Shown: positions 34,001-46,025, numbered from the stretch's first letter. The stretch is 64,000 nucleotides of DNA from Rehmannia glutinosa (GCA_016081115.2 CM071930.1:7483419-7547418), one strand, 5' to 3'. Notes: generated from the letters alone by a model not told the origin. A program made the numbers and translations.

Positions 34001-37000
34001 AAAACAGAAGATTTAATCGAAGTCTTTGAGGCTTCAATTGGATGAATGGATTTGAATTTGAGGATTTCAAATCCATAATAACAAAGTCATTGAGTTTGTT
34101 TCGATATGATGAATTTCAAATTCATGGGGCCTATTTTGAGCTATTTTTTGAGTCAGTATGGTGGAATTCAGATCCATCATATGATGGAGTCATTTGAATT
34201 CTTCCTTCAAATGTCACCGTTTTTCCTCATTCATGTTTAAAAATTATAGGTAATTAAATTGAAATATGGTTTATGGTTTGTCCGGGAGAGCTCTCGAGCT
34301 TAAAGATATAGTTAATGGTCTTATGAATATACCAATATTTCTAGAGTCATTGAAAATTAAGGCCTTTTGCAGGCAACAATAAATGAAGTGATCTCTTTTT
34401 TTTCCTCACATCAGTTGTTTGATCTGCTAGAACTAGTGAAGATGGTTGAGAGTGCCATTATGTCAGAGCACGAGCGAGCACCAAAAAGACCAATATATCT
34501 TGTTGGAGAGTCTTTTGGAGCATCTCTTGCACTTGTTGTTGCTGCTCAGAACCCTGATATTGATCTTGTACTAATCCTGGCTAATCCAAGTGAGGGGCTT
34601 GTTTATTCTTAATTATCAGATCCTCGAATACTAAGACACATTTTGGATTTCATATTATTAATTTTCTTGTTTACCTAATGACAGCTACAAGTTTCAGCAA
34701 ATCCTTGCTGCAAAACATCGGGATTTTGTCGGATATGATTCATAAACATCTGCTTGCTGGACTGCCTCATGCAATGAGTTTAATACCTGGTTTGACTGCT
34801 TAGTTTTCAAGAATTTCTTTATGTTGTTAATTACTATTTACAGATTGAACACATGCACAATCTTATTATGTAGCATGTCTATAATATGGGAAAAAGTTTT
34901 AATGATTATCTGTCATTGACTCATTGTCATTGATTTGGGTGAAGAGTCAAATGCACTTTGGGTCGTGTCGCTTCGCCATGAGCCTAGGTATTTTAGTTCG
35001 AGGGACCTGTACGCAACGAACATTAGGCTAGCCGAGTGGTCCCCAGTTAAGACTCTATGATAATTAAGTCAGTATATGTAGTAAGGTCATTGGGAACTGT
35101 AGCGAAGTAAGTATTTACGAGATACCTGTGATGGTTGCACTGCGCTATATTTATAGAGTTGATTTCCATAGGCCGTACGAGATACATATAGACTTTCTTG
35201 TCCCATCAAATGCCATGATCAGCGGTGGTGGCTCACGGGTAACCTGAATAGGGACTTCAGGTTGGGCCGTGATTCGAATAAAAAGATGTGGATCCTAGGG
35301 CATATTTGATATATTTATGACTTGCGAGATCGAAATGGTCATTTTGACCCCTATACTTACCATTCACATTGAAGCTTTTAGCCAAAGATAATTGTTTCTA
35401 TTTGGCCCATTGGAAGGGTTTAAGGTTCTTAATTTATTGTTAGCTAATACTGATTTTAGCTACAATAACATTCTAGTATTTACCTATTAAGCTGGATGAG
35501 TTAATGAGGTGGTTTTATTTTTTGACAAGCTAATGGTGATTTGAGATTGACTAGTGTCTGCAGTAAGTCAGTAACATCCCTAGTTAGTCATTCATTCATG
35601 AATTGTGGCGACATCTCAGTGAAAAGCGTTTAAAAAAACAGTTAAATAAATTGCTTCTACCTAATTTCAGCGGGTTTGGTCAGGAATGTGGACATGTGGA
35701 TTTTACCGACAAGTTTTCCAGTTACCCGTGACCAGAGGACTAAAATCAAGTTTTATTTTTCCCAAATTGTAGTTTCTGCAGAACTATTATTGTCAGCCTC
35801 CGTATAGCTACCAACCTAAGATTGCAATTTACCCCTCTTTCAACCTTCATTTCTGCAAGTCTGAAGTTTAAAAATGTTATTGCTAGCTGTTGTCCTGTGT
35901 CCGGCTATTTACAGGCTAATTCCCAATTAAATACCCTATTTTGGAAATGACTTTTTATTATATACTGTCAATTTTTTTATTAATTTTATTGCTGGAATTA
36001 ACAGTAGAAACGATATTGTGGAAGCTGAAGATGACTCATGACATGCAAAATTATTTGGATTCACATCTTCATGCTGTCAAAGCTCAGACATTGGTACTCA
36101 GCAGGTAATTATCCATTTCAGCCCTGAATCTTGTTTTAGAGGTTGAAAAAGATATTTAAAAACAAGTCTTTATTTTAAGGGTGTCGCATATAATAAATTA
36201 AATGATTCTGGATTTTTTTTTTTTTTATCATCCATTCAGTGGAAAGGATATGCTACTGTCAAGCCTAACGAAAGGTGGAAAACTTCATAACATGTTGCAA
36301 CGCTGTGAAGTTCGTTCATTTATTGGAAATGGCGATTCTCTATTCTTGGTAAAGTGATGTTCATCTCAATTATGCACACAAAAAAAGAGAACAAAGAATT
36401 GTTTTTGGCTTTGCCTTAATTGCAATTTTATTTCTGTAACTCCTAGGAGTTGACCATATTAGTCGTGTAGCTTCTTGCTATGGCAGTTTCTGTCCTTAAC
36501 GATTTTACCCTTTAACCCTTTAGTCAAAATAGCAATCCTGGTCTTGTAACTTTTAACGGTCATAGATATTTTGGGTACTTTGGCTAAATGACAAGAATAT
36601 TGTGAGAACAAATGAAATATTGAAACACTAAGTGGGACCAAAATCGCACAAAATCAGAACTTGTTGCACTAAAATTGCACAAATAAAACTTATGACTTAT
36701 GAGATCAAATTGTACATAATCAAAATCTCACCGAATCAAAATTGCTACCTAAAATATTTACAGGACCAATATTTACAATAATTACAGCATTATAAACTGT
36801 TCATTTTAGCTTCTAAAGATTTATGATACCAAATGTAACACAAGAATTGGGTTCGAAGAGATCTTGAATAACATTGCTCGCACCGTAGATTATATGTAGA
36901 AGGTCAATGATTATAACGAGGAACTTTGAAAATCTAGCTCAGATTCATGAATTATATGTAGAAGGTCAATGATTATAACGAGGAACTTTGAAAATCTAGC

Positions 37001-40000
37001 TCAGATTCATGAGTTGAGTTATAATATGCACATAAATATAGCAATTTAAGGATCTAAAGCACAATTTTCTGTGTAGCTCTTCCGAGTATCAGCAAAATAA
37101 GGCAAAATAACAGTACGAGGAATGGCAGCACACTATAAAGTTTAGGTGGTGGTTGCTTCACTGCTTGGCTAAAATGCTACTGTTGTGATTTTTTTTTTTT
37201 TTGTTTTTTGATGATGCAAATGAATTAGCTTCATGCAGCAATATAATCAAACTTTGATGCAAATAAAATTGAATATGACTTATTATCACCACGAGCTTGT
37301 AGCTGAAATGGTATCGCTCACCCTTTGTAGGGGTGTTGACCGAGGTTTGAACCCGGTATCTTTCAGTTTCTTTGAAATTCATCCCCTCCTCTCCAACCAG
37401 TACTCCCAACTTATTAAAAAATGACTTATTATAATAACAAAACATATAAATTGTTGGATATAAAACAGTTGGCTTGTAGGAGTCACGCCACCTTGATGGC
37501 CTCCTTCAGTATACGTACTGACGGCTCATCACCATTTCAAGGTGAAACCCAAGAAGGTCACAATCACGATCATAAGAAGACTCAAGAACAAGACTTTATC
37601 AAATTGTCCCAAATATAATAAAAATAAAATTTGAAATATATGAGCTAGTGCCTGCCTAGGCTAGACCCATAAGCCACCTATTTATAGTGTTAGGATTCAA
37701 TTTGTAACGAACCAAAATATTAAATTGTATATAGTGGGGTATTATGGAGTGTTACAAAGTGAATATGAGAGTTACAAAACTCATCTCATGTGAATATTAC
37801 AATATGTTTTTTTTTTGGAAGGGAAGCAATACATATGGTTGTTGAATAATTACAAATATGGCATTCAAGGTTTAAAACTTCAAATTATAACAATTATGGT
37901 TGGTGAATCAATTTGTTTACAGGATGATACTTTTGATTTGGTAGCAGCCATTAAACGCACCAATTCTTACCGTTGTGGAGCTTCTTATGATTATATCTCG
38001 GATTTCTTGCCACCAACACCTTCTGAATTTAAGGCGGTATATGAACCATTCAGGTAGCGCGTTTTTCTTGTAAACTCAAAATTTTCACAAATCTCATCAG
38101 CATGCCCCGAGTTCACCATTAAGACATAAGATCTGAAAAAGCTGTCCCACTAAGGGTTTTGGTTTCATGTGAACTTGTCTCCAAAGTAAAAAAGTTGAAT
38201 TCACATGAAGAGTGTCTCCAAAACTCTCTACTTTGTCTTTTGGTGTTTAGTAAATAAGTTGTAAAAGTATTTTTATCTGTGTGTAAACATAAAATTGCTC
38301 TTCAATTTTGATATAGAATTTTGGGTACATATAACATATTTCGAGGTAAAAAATGGTCAAATCTACCTTTGCATATTTTCAATAAGAGAAGGTCTCATGT
38401 CATACTGCCTTTACGGATCTAAATCCGTAAGACGGATCCCAACACCCAAACTCGGATCCATATCCACTCTAAAAAGAAAAAAACATTGCGATCCACCACC
38501 TCTTTCTTGCTGCCTTTCTGTTGCTGCGTCTCCTAGTCCTTTCTTCCCTTCTTCCCTCTCTCCAAATGGATTTATAAACACACGGACTACTCCTCAGAAA
38601 AACCCAGCAACTGCAGACTCACGGCTTTTTGCAAGTCTAGTTGGTTCTCATCTCAAATTATTATGATAAGTTGCTTCTCAAGTGTTTGAAATGGGATTGT
38701 CAAGTGTTATTAACTTTTGATAATTTTATCTTGCTCTGAATTTGGTGTAAACTGATTCAACCATTATTTTTGGAAAAGTTCATTCATCAATGTCATCCAT
38801 GTGTTTATTTATTTGAATGAGTCAACTCTGAAGCATTTCACAGAGACTAATAATACTTTTTAGGAGACTACTAGTGCTACTTTTCAAGGGAAAAAACTAA
38901 TAGTGTCCAAGGAAAGAATAACACGTTTTAGAGGAACCACTAAATATTTTGAAAAGAGACTGTTAATGCATTTTAGAAAAAAAAACTAATACTTTTAAGT
39001 TTTAAGGGACTAATAATACTTTTCAGCGTGGAAAACCAATACTTTTTAGGGAATTACTAAATACTTTTAGGAGGACTACTAATACTTTTCAGGGAATCAC
39101 TAATACTTTTCAGTGGAACTACTAATTTTTAAGGAGAATTAGTAAACACTTTTCAAGAAAAAACCTAATACTTTTAGGGGGAATACTAATACGTTGTAGA
39201 AGCATTACTAATACATTTGAGAGAAAAAACTATTACACCACTTATATTACAAAAGTGCCCCCAGAATATTACAAAAATGTCACCGCCTAATATTAAATGC
39301 CATTGAGTTTGGGTTAGGATCGCCTAACGGATATTGATCGAATAGACGGTCTGACACAAGTTTTTGCCTTTAAATAAAAAGCAGAATAAAAAACCTAAAG
39401 CACTCATCCTCTAGATTCTGATTAAATTATGCAGACGTTTACATTCGAAAACACTAAAAATTACTTTTTTCAGCCAAAAGCTAAGAATCAGTGTTTGTAA
39501 ACACTTCTAAGCATGTTTCAAGTAATAAAAAAGTATAAGCTAGTTTTAGAGTTGAAAATTAGTTCTATTTATCAAATATAATTTGTCATCGACTCTATGA
39601 CTTGAAAATCCAACTTCAGATGGATGGATGTGGCTTTCAATCCTGTGATGTTGTCAACTATGGATGATGGGAAAATTGTCCGAGGACTTACAGGAATTCC
39701 TTCAGAAGGACCCGTTTTATTGGTCGGTAACCACATGATGCTAGCGTTGGAGTCTATTCTGCTACTACCTAGGTTCTTGATCGACCAGGATATATTGGTC
39801 CGTGTAACTGCACATCCATTATTCTTCCAAAGATTGAAGGATGGAATGTTACCAGATTTGTCATTATTTGATATAGTCAGGGTTCTTGGTGGACTTCCAG
39901 TGTCAGCAAAAAATTTATATAGACTTTTCTCATTGAAGTCTCATGTCATGATGTTTCCAGGGGGCGTACGCGAGGCATTTCATCACAAGGTGCATCCAAT

Positions 40001-41425
40001 TTTTAATGCCTTGTTGACTAACATTAGATGAAAACTTTGTTATGTATTAGTACAAAGACTGAATCTTTTCCTTTTTTGGTCATACTATTCAGGGTGAGGA
40101 ATACAAATTAATTTGGCCAGCTGAACCAGAGTTTGTCCGTAGGGATGGCAAAATCCCCGCGGGGAACCATCCCCGTTGGTACCCGAGCAATATGGGATGG
40201 GGAATCCCCGATTAATTCGGGGGTGGGACGGGGATGGTGATTCCCCGATTCTTTAGAACCGGGGATGGGACGGGGATGGTATTTATATCCCCCATCCCAT
40301 CCCCGTCCCCGTTTTGATAAAATGGGGATTTCCCGTCCCCATCCCCATTCCCCGATACATATATATTATATTTATTTATTATTATATTAATTCTAGTTAT
40401 AATATTTATTTTATTAAATTTAAAGACTAAACTCTTAAGTATTTATAATTTTCATTGTTCTCATTAATTCTTTTATGTATTGTTTTGTAATTTTTTTTAT
40501 TTTAATTATTTTAAGTAATTTATTTTATAATTTATTTTATTAAAAATTACAAATGGGGAACCCGATTCCCCGTGGGGACCCCGATCCCCGAATGGGGATT
40601 CCCCATCCCCGTCCCAAATGCACAAAATGGGGAATGGTACGGGGATGGTATTTGAGATGAGATTCTGGGATGGGGATGGTATGTCCAATACCAGCCCCGT
40701 CCCCGCCCATTGCCAACCCTATTTGTCCGGATGGCTGCCAGATTTGGGGCCACAATTATACCTTTTGGTGGTGTTGGGGAGGATGATGTTCTTGAAGTAA
40801 GTATGCCAAAATTATACCTTTTGTTGGACTTAACTAACACAACTAAAATTAAGAAAACTTAGAAATGCAGCTGTCATAGGGTGGCCTAGTGGTAAAAACT
40901 GCAGGGTGTGTTTTTGAGGCCGGAGGTCTCAAGCTCGAAGCCGTGGCACTGTACTTCCTGGTCGAGCATGTCGCACAAGGCTTGCCTTGTGTGGTTTACC
41001 TGGCTGGCGTGCTTTAGAGGCTATTGCGTCCAGCCCGGCGATTTGCCCTGCAGTGCACACCCGAAAAATAGCGGGTGCAGGTCCCCCATTGTGAAAAAGA
41101 AAAAGAACTATTAGAAATGCTTATTGGGAAAACTTGTTCTATGATCTTTAACCTTTGTTGACATTTCCTTGAACCAGTTGTTATTAGACTGTGACGATCA
41201 AATGAAGATTCCGGCCCTAAAGGATTTAATAGAAGGACTAAATAACGAAACCGTCAGGTTAAGGTAATAAGATAACACTCATTTAGTTACTTCTCAGGCA
41301 TGCTACTGTTTATAAGCTTTTATCAACTATTGTGAAACTTCTATCAAGTACATAGAAGCAAACTTATGGGGACATTATGTTGAATTTTGAGGATAGAAAG
41401 AAAAATGAAAAACAGGGATATCACC

Positions 41426-41466
<41 letters not shown>

Positions 41467-42353
41467 GGATTGGATCTTCTACACCAAAAAACTGTTTACT
41501 ACAATAATTTCCAAGTATAAATTGTGGGTTTTTAGTATGATAATTATTATACTCGTTACAAATTTCCGTGTGGTGGAATAGGAGATAAAACATGGTTTTG
41601 GAATGGAAGATCCAAGACAATATATATAAAGGTGTGAAGTACATAAATGAAAAGATTATTCGATATCAGTTTTTATAAAATCAAACGTTCTGCAATTCCA
41701 GGAATGATACATTGTTCAATTATTAAATCAGTTCTGATTCAACTTTACTCTCAACACATTTTGCATCAGAAACTAACAAATGGAGTGTTTCCGAGACAAG
41801 ATAAATTAAAAGAATGACAATTTTTTTAAGTCAAAAATTTAATTGTGAAGTTTAACTTTGCAGTACATACCTTCTTCAGAAAGCTTACACTATTCTCTCT
41901 GAATGACTTTTCAGTTTGTTGGAGTTAATTAGCTCTTTGTTTCATTTGGTTGTATAATACAGGACCGATGTTGATGGAGAAGTCGGGAAGCAATCTATAT
42001 ACTATCCTATACTCCTACCCAAATTACCTGGCCGCGCGTATTTCTTATTCGGAAAACCAATCCCAACAAAAGGTATTTTAATATTTTATATGCCCGTATT
42101 TACCTTTCATCACAAGTGGATATAAGCATTGGGCTGAATCTAGCTTCTGTGTTACGCTACAGGAAGGGAAGATATATTGAGAAACAAAGACAAAGCTCGC
42201 GAAATGTACATAGAGGTACAAAACGAGATAGAGAAATGTATTGCTTTTTTGAAAGAGAAACGAGAAAAAGATCCATATAGGAACCTTTTGGATCGTGTAG
42301 CTTATCAGGGCTCCAATGGCTTCCATTCTGAAGTCCCGACTTTTGACATTTGA
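31079..42353 (+). CDS. Phytyl-ester-synthase-like acyltransferase (esterase/lipase plus acyltransferase domains)
   Basis: Thirteen exons fit one model with unbroken phase: 31079-31382, 33705-33756, 33852-33907, 34431-34589, 34685-34789, 36005-36104, 36240-36348, 37923-38053, 39620-39989, 40093-40139 plus 40730-40796, 41178-41263, 41963-42072 and 42163-42353. The total is 1887 nt (628 codons) if the insertion in exon 10 is left out. The basic N-terminus fits a plastid transit peptide. The hydrolase nucleophile is in VGESFGAS (Ser165), Asp in SGKD (262); the usual His position is Asp (NGDSLFL, 291). The acyltransferase half has VGNHMM and FPGGVREA (451-458). The family makes fatty acid phytyl esters and triacylglycerol in plastids. 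About 40-50 residues usual between exons 5 and 6 are absent. The 582-bp insertion in codon 478 adds a stop after 24 codons, so this copy is probably truncated unless it is spliced out. Confidence 0.88.
31820..32428. mobile_element. CACTA-type nonautonomous element in intron 1
   Basis: The left end reads CACTACACAAAAAAATTG and the right end GTTTTCTTATAGTG, approximately inverted. Inside are many GGAATTTCCGTTGGAATT-like phrases in both orientations, the same family as the element at 51626-52684. No 3-bp target duplication is clear (TCC against TTT). Confidence 0.65.
32429..33704. other. Rest of intron 1
   Basis: This is an AT-rich intron sequence. Short open stretches around 32850-33150 show no recognisable domain on either strand. 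Confidence 0.5.
36889..37012. repeat. Exact 62-bp tandem duplication in intron 7
   Basis: 36889-36950 and 36951-37012 read the same, starting ATTATATGTAGAAGGTCAAT and ending GATTCATGA. Because they are identical, the event is recent or an assembly effect. Confidence 0.9.
37287..37420 (+). mobile_element. tRNA-derived SINE in intron 7
   Basis: Box A-like TGTAGCTGAAATGG is at 37298-37311 and box B GGTTTGAACCC at 37344-37354, in tRNA spacing. The 12-bp direct repeat ATGACTTATTAT at 37275-37286 and 37421-37432 is an exact target duplication. The body is 134 bp and ends in an A-rich tail. Confidence 0.85.
38393..39368. mobile_element. Nonautonomous MULE in intron 8
   Basis: The left end GAGAAGGTCTCATGTCATAC and the right end, read on the minus strand as ACTTGTGTCAGACCGTCT, belong to the GAGACCGTCT terminal-repeat family of the large MULE. 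Both are followed by GGATC and CCCAAACTC phrases. Within, ACTAATACTTTT-like phrases recur at 38860-39235. A C/T-rich stretch at 38490-38570 could be captured leader sequence. There is no coding potential and the target duplication is not clear. Confidence 0.65.
40140..40721. mobile_element. hAT-type MITE inside exon 10 of the acyltransferase gene
   Basis: The ends are TAGGGATGGCAA and TTGCCAACCCTA, inverted with one mismatch. The 8-bp direct repeat TTTGTCCG flanks it at 40132-40139 and 40722-40729. TIR type and 8-bp duplication fit the hAT superfamily. Both halves are GC-rich with CCCCGTCCCC and GGGGATGGG repeats and surround an AT-rich centre. Length is 582 bp, with no coding capacity. Confidence 0.93.
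40869..41110 (+). mobile_element. tRNA-derived SINE in intron 10
   Basis: Box A-like TGGCCTAGTGG is at 40882-40892 and box B-like AGCTCGAAGCC at 40932-40942. The body is GC-rich and ends in an A-rich AAAAAGAAAAAGAAC tail. Exact 10-bp target duplications TTAGAAATGC lie at 40859-40868 and 41111-41120. Confidence 0.85.
41436..41464. repeat. (TA)n microsatellite in intron 11
   Basis: An uninterrupted TA run follows TATGTG. It is intron sequence with no gene. Confidence 0.9.
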
Positions 42354-43029
42354 TCATTTTTATCTCTGGAGACGAATTTTCAATATTCCTACTTTACTGC
42401 ACCATTAGGTACACTAGATGAAATACCGACATATCCTATTCCCAACATAATGTCACATGTGACCAACATTGGAGGAAAACATGATAAAGTGCTTTCTTTG
42501 ATGAATCAACTCTTGTTCATATGGGTAGAGAGACAATCACTCAACCATCTACTTAGATTGTATTTTGGTTGTCCTCGGAGTTCTTCAAAACCAATGGATG
42601 AACTTGCATGTTTTGAAAGAATGTTAATAATTTACATTCATTTTTGACCTTGACCGTTCAGATCTCTTATGCCTTACGGTGTTTCATATGATATTTCAAT
42701 ATACGAAGTTAATGGTTTATACACGTGGCATTCACATGTTGCATTAAAATAATAGGTAAAAAACTATTGTAGGAAATAAGAGATCCTGTATCTCTTTTTT
42801 ATTCTTCTGTCGCAACTCATGTTGTAAATTTTGGATTATTATCACCTATTATGATATATACAATAATGTCATCATCTTCTTATGTATGTGAATGTGGCAT
42901 TCACTTGGTGCATAAAGTACCAATTAAGAATATTGCAGAGAATAAGTGATCGTGTATTTATTTTTAATGCTTGCATCGTACACTCATTTGTTGCAATATT
43001 TGAATTATTGTCAACTATTATGATAAAAT
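42354..43029. other. 3' flank of the acyltransferase gene
   Basis: No gene is seen. AATAA-type signals occur around 42750-42760, but a polyadenylation site cannot be fixed from sequence alone. Confidence 0.4.
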
Positions 43030-43051
43030 ATGTGCATTGAACGTAAATACC

Positions 43052-43115
<64 letters not shown>

Positions 43116-43150
43116 TGATGATGATGATGGTGATAGTGATAGTGATAGTG

Positions 43151-43213
<63 letters not shown>
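43052..43213. repeat. Compound microsatellite (AAT)n-(GAT)n-(AGTGAT)n-(AAT)n
   Basis: Trinucleotide repeats run for about 160 bp with a central GAT/AGTGAT block. Poly-Asn, poly-Ile and Asp-rich translations across it are artefacts of the repeat. Positions 43214-43740 are AT-rich and hold no gene. Confidence 0.95.
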
Positions 43214-43740
43214 TATCTATAGGTATAATAACAAAAATATTTCTAAAAATAGTTTACCGCTCATTTTAGGATTCTAAATGTGAAATGCTAAGATATTATT
43301 AGAATTAGAATTATATAAAACCTAACATTCAAAATGTGTTTACTACATTGATTACTATATTTTTTTTTGAAAAAAATTTAATTACTTTTTCATTTTTAAT
43401 CCGTTTTGACGTATAATAAATAAAATTAGTCAATTTTTTACTATCTTCAGTTTAACATCCATATTCCATTTATAATTTAAAAAAAACATAAAAAAGAAAA
43501 TTATAAGATATATTTACTCAAAATCATATTACGTTATGGGCTTTCAAAATTATGCATTTGGGTTATTGAACATGAATTGTATATTCTTGTATTTTGGCTA
43601 TTTGTGATGTATGTATAGTTGTTATTTGGGTTTAACTCATTTCATCATAATTATATAGAATTATATTTAAATTGATTATATTCAATTAAAAAAGTACTTA
43701 TTTAATTCAAAAAAATATCATAAAATATATATGAAAACAT

Positions 43741-44248
43741 TATAAATTACATATATCCATATAGACCGTAAATCCGTAATGAATTCAGGATTCTTCTTCT
43801 TCGGAATTAAACAAATAATCGTATCATTTAATCCCCCGGGAAAAGAACACGATTGAATACATTGGATACAATCTTTAGAGATATCTCCTCTTGCCACATC
43901 CCAAAATTTTTGGAAAAAAGCTGGATTTAATCCATTTGGGCCTGGAGATTTATCCGGGTGCATGGAAAAAATGGCCTTTTTAATCTCTTCATTAGTAAAA
44001 GGGGATATCAACATGTCGTTTTGCTCTGTTGTTACCTTTCTTTTAACCGTTCTTAGAATTCCATCCATCGCAGGCGATAGGGATGTAAGTAAATCTTGGT
44101 AGTATTGAACAATATGTTCACCAAGTCCAGTCTCCCATTCTAGCTGATTCCCGGCATCATCCTTCAAAGAAGAAATCAGGTTATTCCTCTTCCTTTGTGT
44201 CGCAGCGCATGAAAATATCTTGTATTTTGATCTCCCTCCTTGAGCCAA
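43741..44248 (-). pseudogene. LINE reverse transcriptase N-terminal part
   Basis: The piece includes FTNEEIKKAIFSMHPDKSPG, PNGLNPAFFQKFW and IICLIPKKKNP, the conserved approach to the L1 RT fingers. The catalytic palm (YADD-type) is not present. Positions 44249-44411 join it to the endonuclease piece in another frame. Confidence 0.85.
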
Positions 44249-44411
44249 AATAATTTAGCTCGTTGTTTCCAGAACGATTCTCGTTAGGCTAACAGAGAGC
44301 TATACACTTTTTGAGCTTCCAAATAAGCTTGAATCGAATGAGGGTCCTGTCTTCTTCTCAATATTTTCATACGGTCCTTAGCCTCCCTTATTCTTCTTTG
44401 GAATAGGTTTC

Positions 44412-45110
44412 TTAGCTTATCTCCTCATTTTTGTAAGTCATGTCCATGCAAATCATTCTTCTCTCAATGGACAGACCCAAACTACCTTGCCAACTCTGAG
44501 CAACAATCGAATGACAGTTTACTTCCTTTAACCAGCTGTTTTCGAAACGGAAACGACGAACCCTTTGTACAAATTGCTGTGAAACCACTTCAAGAAAAAT
44601 AGGTGAATGATCTGATGCAGTTGCTTCCAAATTCCACACTTTACTCCTTCTGAACATAGCCGACCAGTTTGGGGTAACCATTGCCCTATCAAACCTGTCC
44701 TCTATCCAATTTGATGTTCCTCTTCCACATTCCCAAGTGAAGGGATACCCAATCATACCCAAATCCAACAGACTACAATCATCTACCACTTCCCTAAATC
44801 CCGAAAAAAGCCATTGGGGATGATCTTTTCCTCCTCTCTTTTCATATGGGAACAACAAATCGTTGTAGTCCCCAATGCAGCACCAGGGACGTGATGATTT
44901 TGAGCATAAAGTTCTTAGTGAATCCCAAGATTGCCTTCTACGATTTCTTTCTGGAAAACCATAGAATCCCGTTAGTCTCCATTTCGAATTATCTCGACCA
45001 AAAATCTCCAAATCAATGTGATTTGTAGAATAGCTCATCAATTTGGCTTCATCTCTATCCTTCCAAGACATTGCTAGTCCTCCGCCATGACCCTGGCTAT
45101 CTACCATAAG
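44412..45110 (-). pseudogene. LINE apurinic-type endonuclease domain
   Basis: Motifs on the minus strand include GGGLAMSWKD, LTGFYGFPE, WCCIGDYNDLLFPYEKRGG, PFTWECGRGTSNWIEDRFDR and ATASDHSPIFLEV. The last contains the SDH motif of the active site. The fold is complete from about the second motif on. In LINEs it nicks target DNA to prime reverse transcription. Confidence 0.85.
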
Positions 45111-45116
45111 TTCTTG

Positions 45117-45150
<34 letters not shown>

Positions 45151-45654
45151 TTGTACGTAGCCGCATGGTCTTTTGCGTGATTTTGAGTCTCATATAAATT
45201 TCTGCGTGTCACTTTTTGAGTCTAAATGCATTACTAAAATTGAATACATTTTGGGTCTTTAAAACTATGCTCATCGTAGACGCACTCATTTTTTTTTTAT
45301 TTTTCAAAGTCATTTCCAAAAATATAATAATTATTTTTGCGAAAAAATGTTAATTATTAATGAAAAACGAAATGACGAGGAGAGGAACATTCAATAAATC
45401 GAATCTACTTTATAATATATGAAAAAAAAAACTTAGGTTTGGGCTAATGAAAAGGAAAGTAGCTAGATATTTGTAAATTACAAAAAACGTATTTGTGGTT
45501 TGATTTTATTTTAAATTTAAGGGATAACAGTAATTTGGAAATGCATCTTACTTGTGAAGGGAAAAATATAAGACCAAATAAAATCTTACGAAGATTTTCG
45601 TAATTTTCAAATATTTCAATATTTTTTGGTTATTAGCCTTAAAGTTTTTTAGGG

Positions 45655-46025
45655 ATGGTAATGATGGACAGATACATGAACACCCAGATCTGTCTCGTCC
45701 ACTCCAACGGTCGGGTCGGGTCGGGTCAACCTGTGTAGTATAAAAAATTATTATTGTACGATTTTTATCTTGTATTTTGTATTATTTATGCATATTATGT
45801 ATAAAAAATATTATTATCAATGTATATATATTAGATATAATATTAAGTAGAAATAAACTTATCTTATATAATATATATGTATATATATTAAATATATTGG
45901 AAAAAAATACTAGCGCGGGGCAAGTACTTATGGGTCCGGGATGATATCCAGACGGCCAGACCTGCCCTATCCCGCTGTGGGCTAGGGTGGCGGGACAATC
46001 CAAATGGGGTGGGCCAAGAGAGGAC
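45655..46025. other. GC-rich block with hAT-like left end
   Basis: TAGGGATGGTAATGATGG starts the block and resembles the hAT MITE end in exon 10. GGTCGGGTCGGGTCGGGTC repeats follow. No matching right end or 8-bp duplication was found. Positions 45216-45654 and 46026-46780 hold no gene. Confidence 0.35.

Larger units (their letters stand above)
43741..45215 (-). mobile_element. L1-type LINE fragment, truncated at both ends
   Basis: On the minus strand an endonuclease segment is followed by the start of reverse transcriptase. Similarity stops near 43741 within RT, where a LINE would normally run on to its 3' end, and the 5' side begins inside the endonuclease next to a (TA)n run at 45120-45147. 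Confidence 0.8.

Noticed and set aside
37298..37354. Possible tRNA gene (A and B boxes)
   Set aside because: No acceptor-stem pairing or anticodon arm; a 12-bp target duplication shows a SINE.
43030..43269. Open frames with poly-Asn, poly-Ile and Asp/Ser runs
   Set aside because: Pure translation of a trinucleotide microsatellite.
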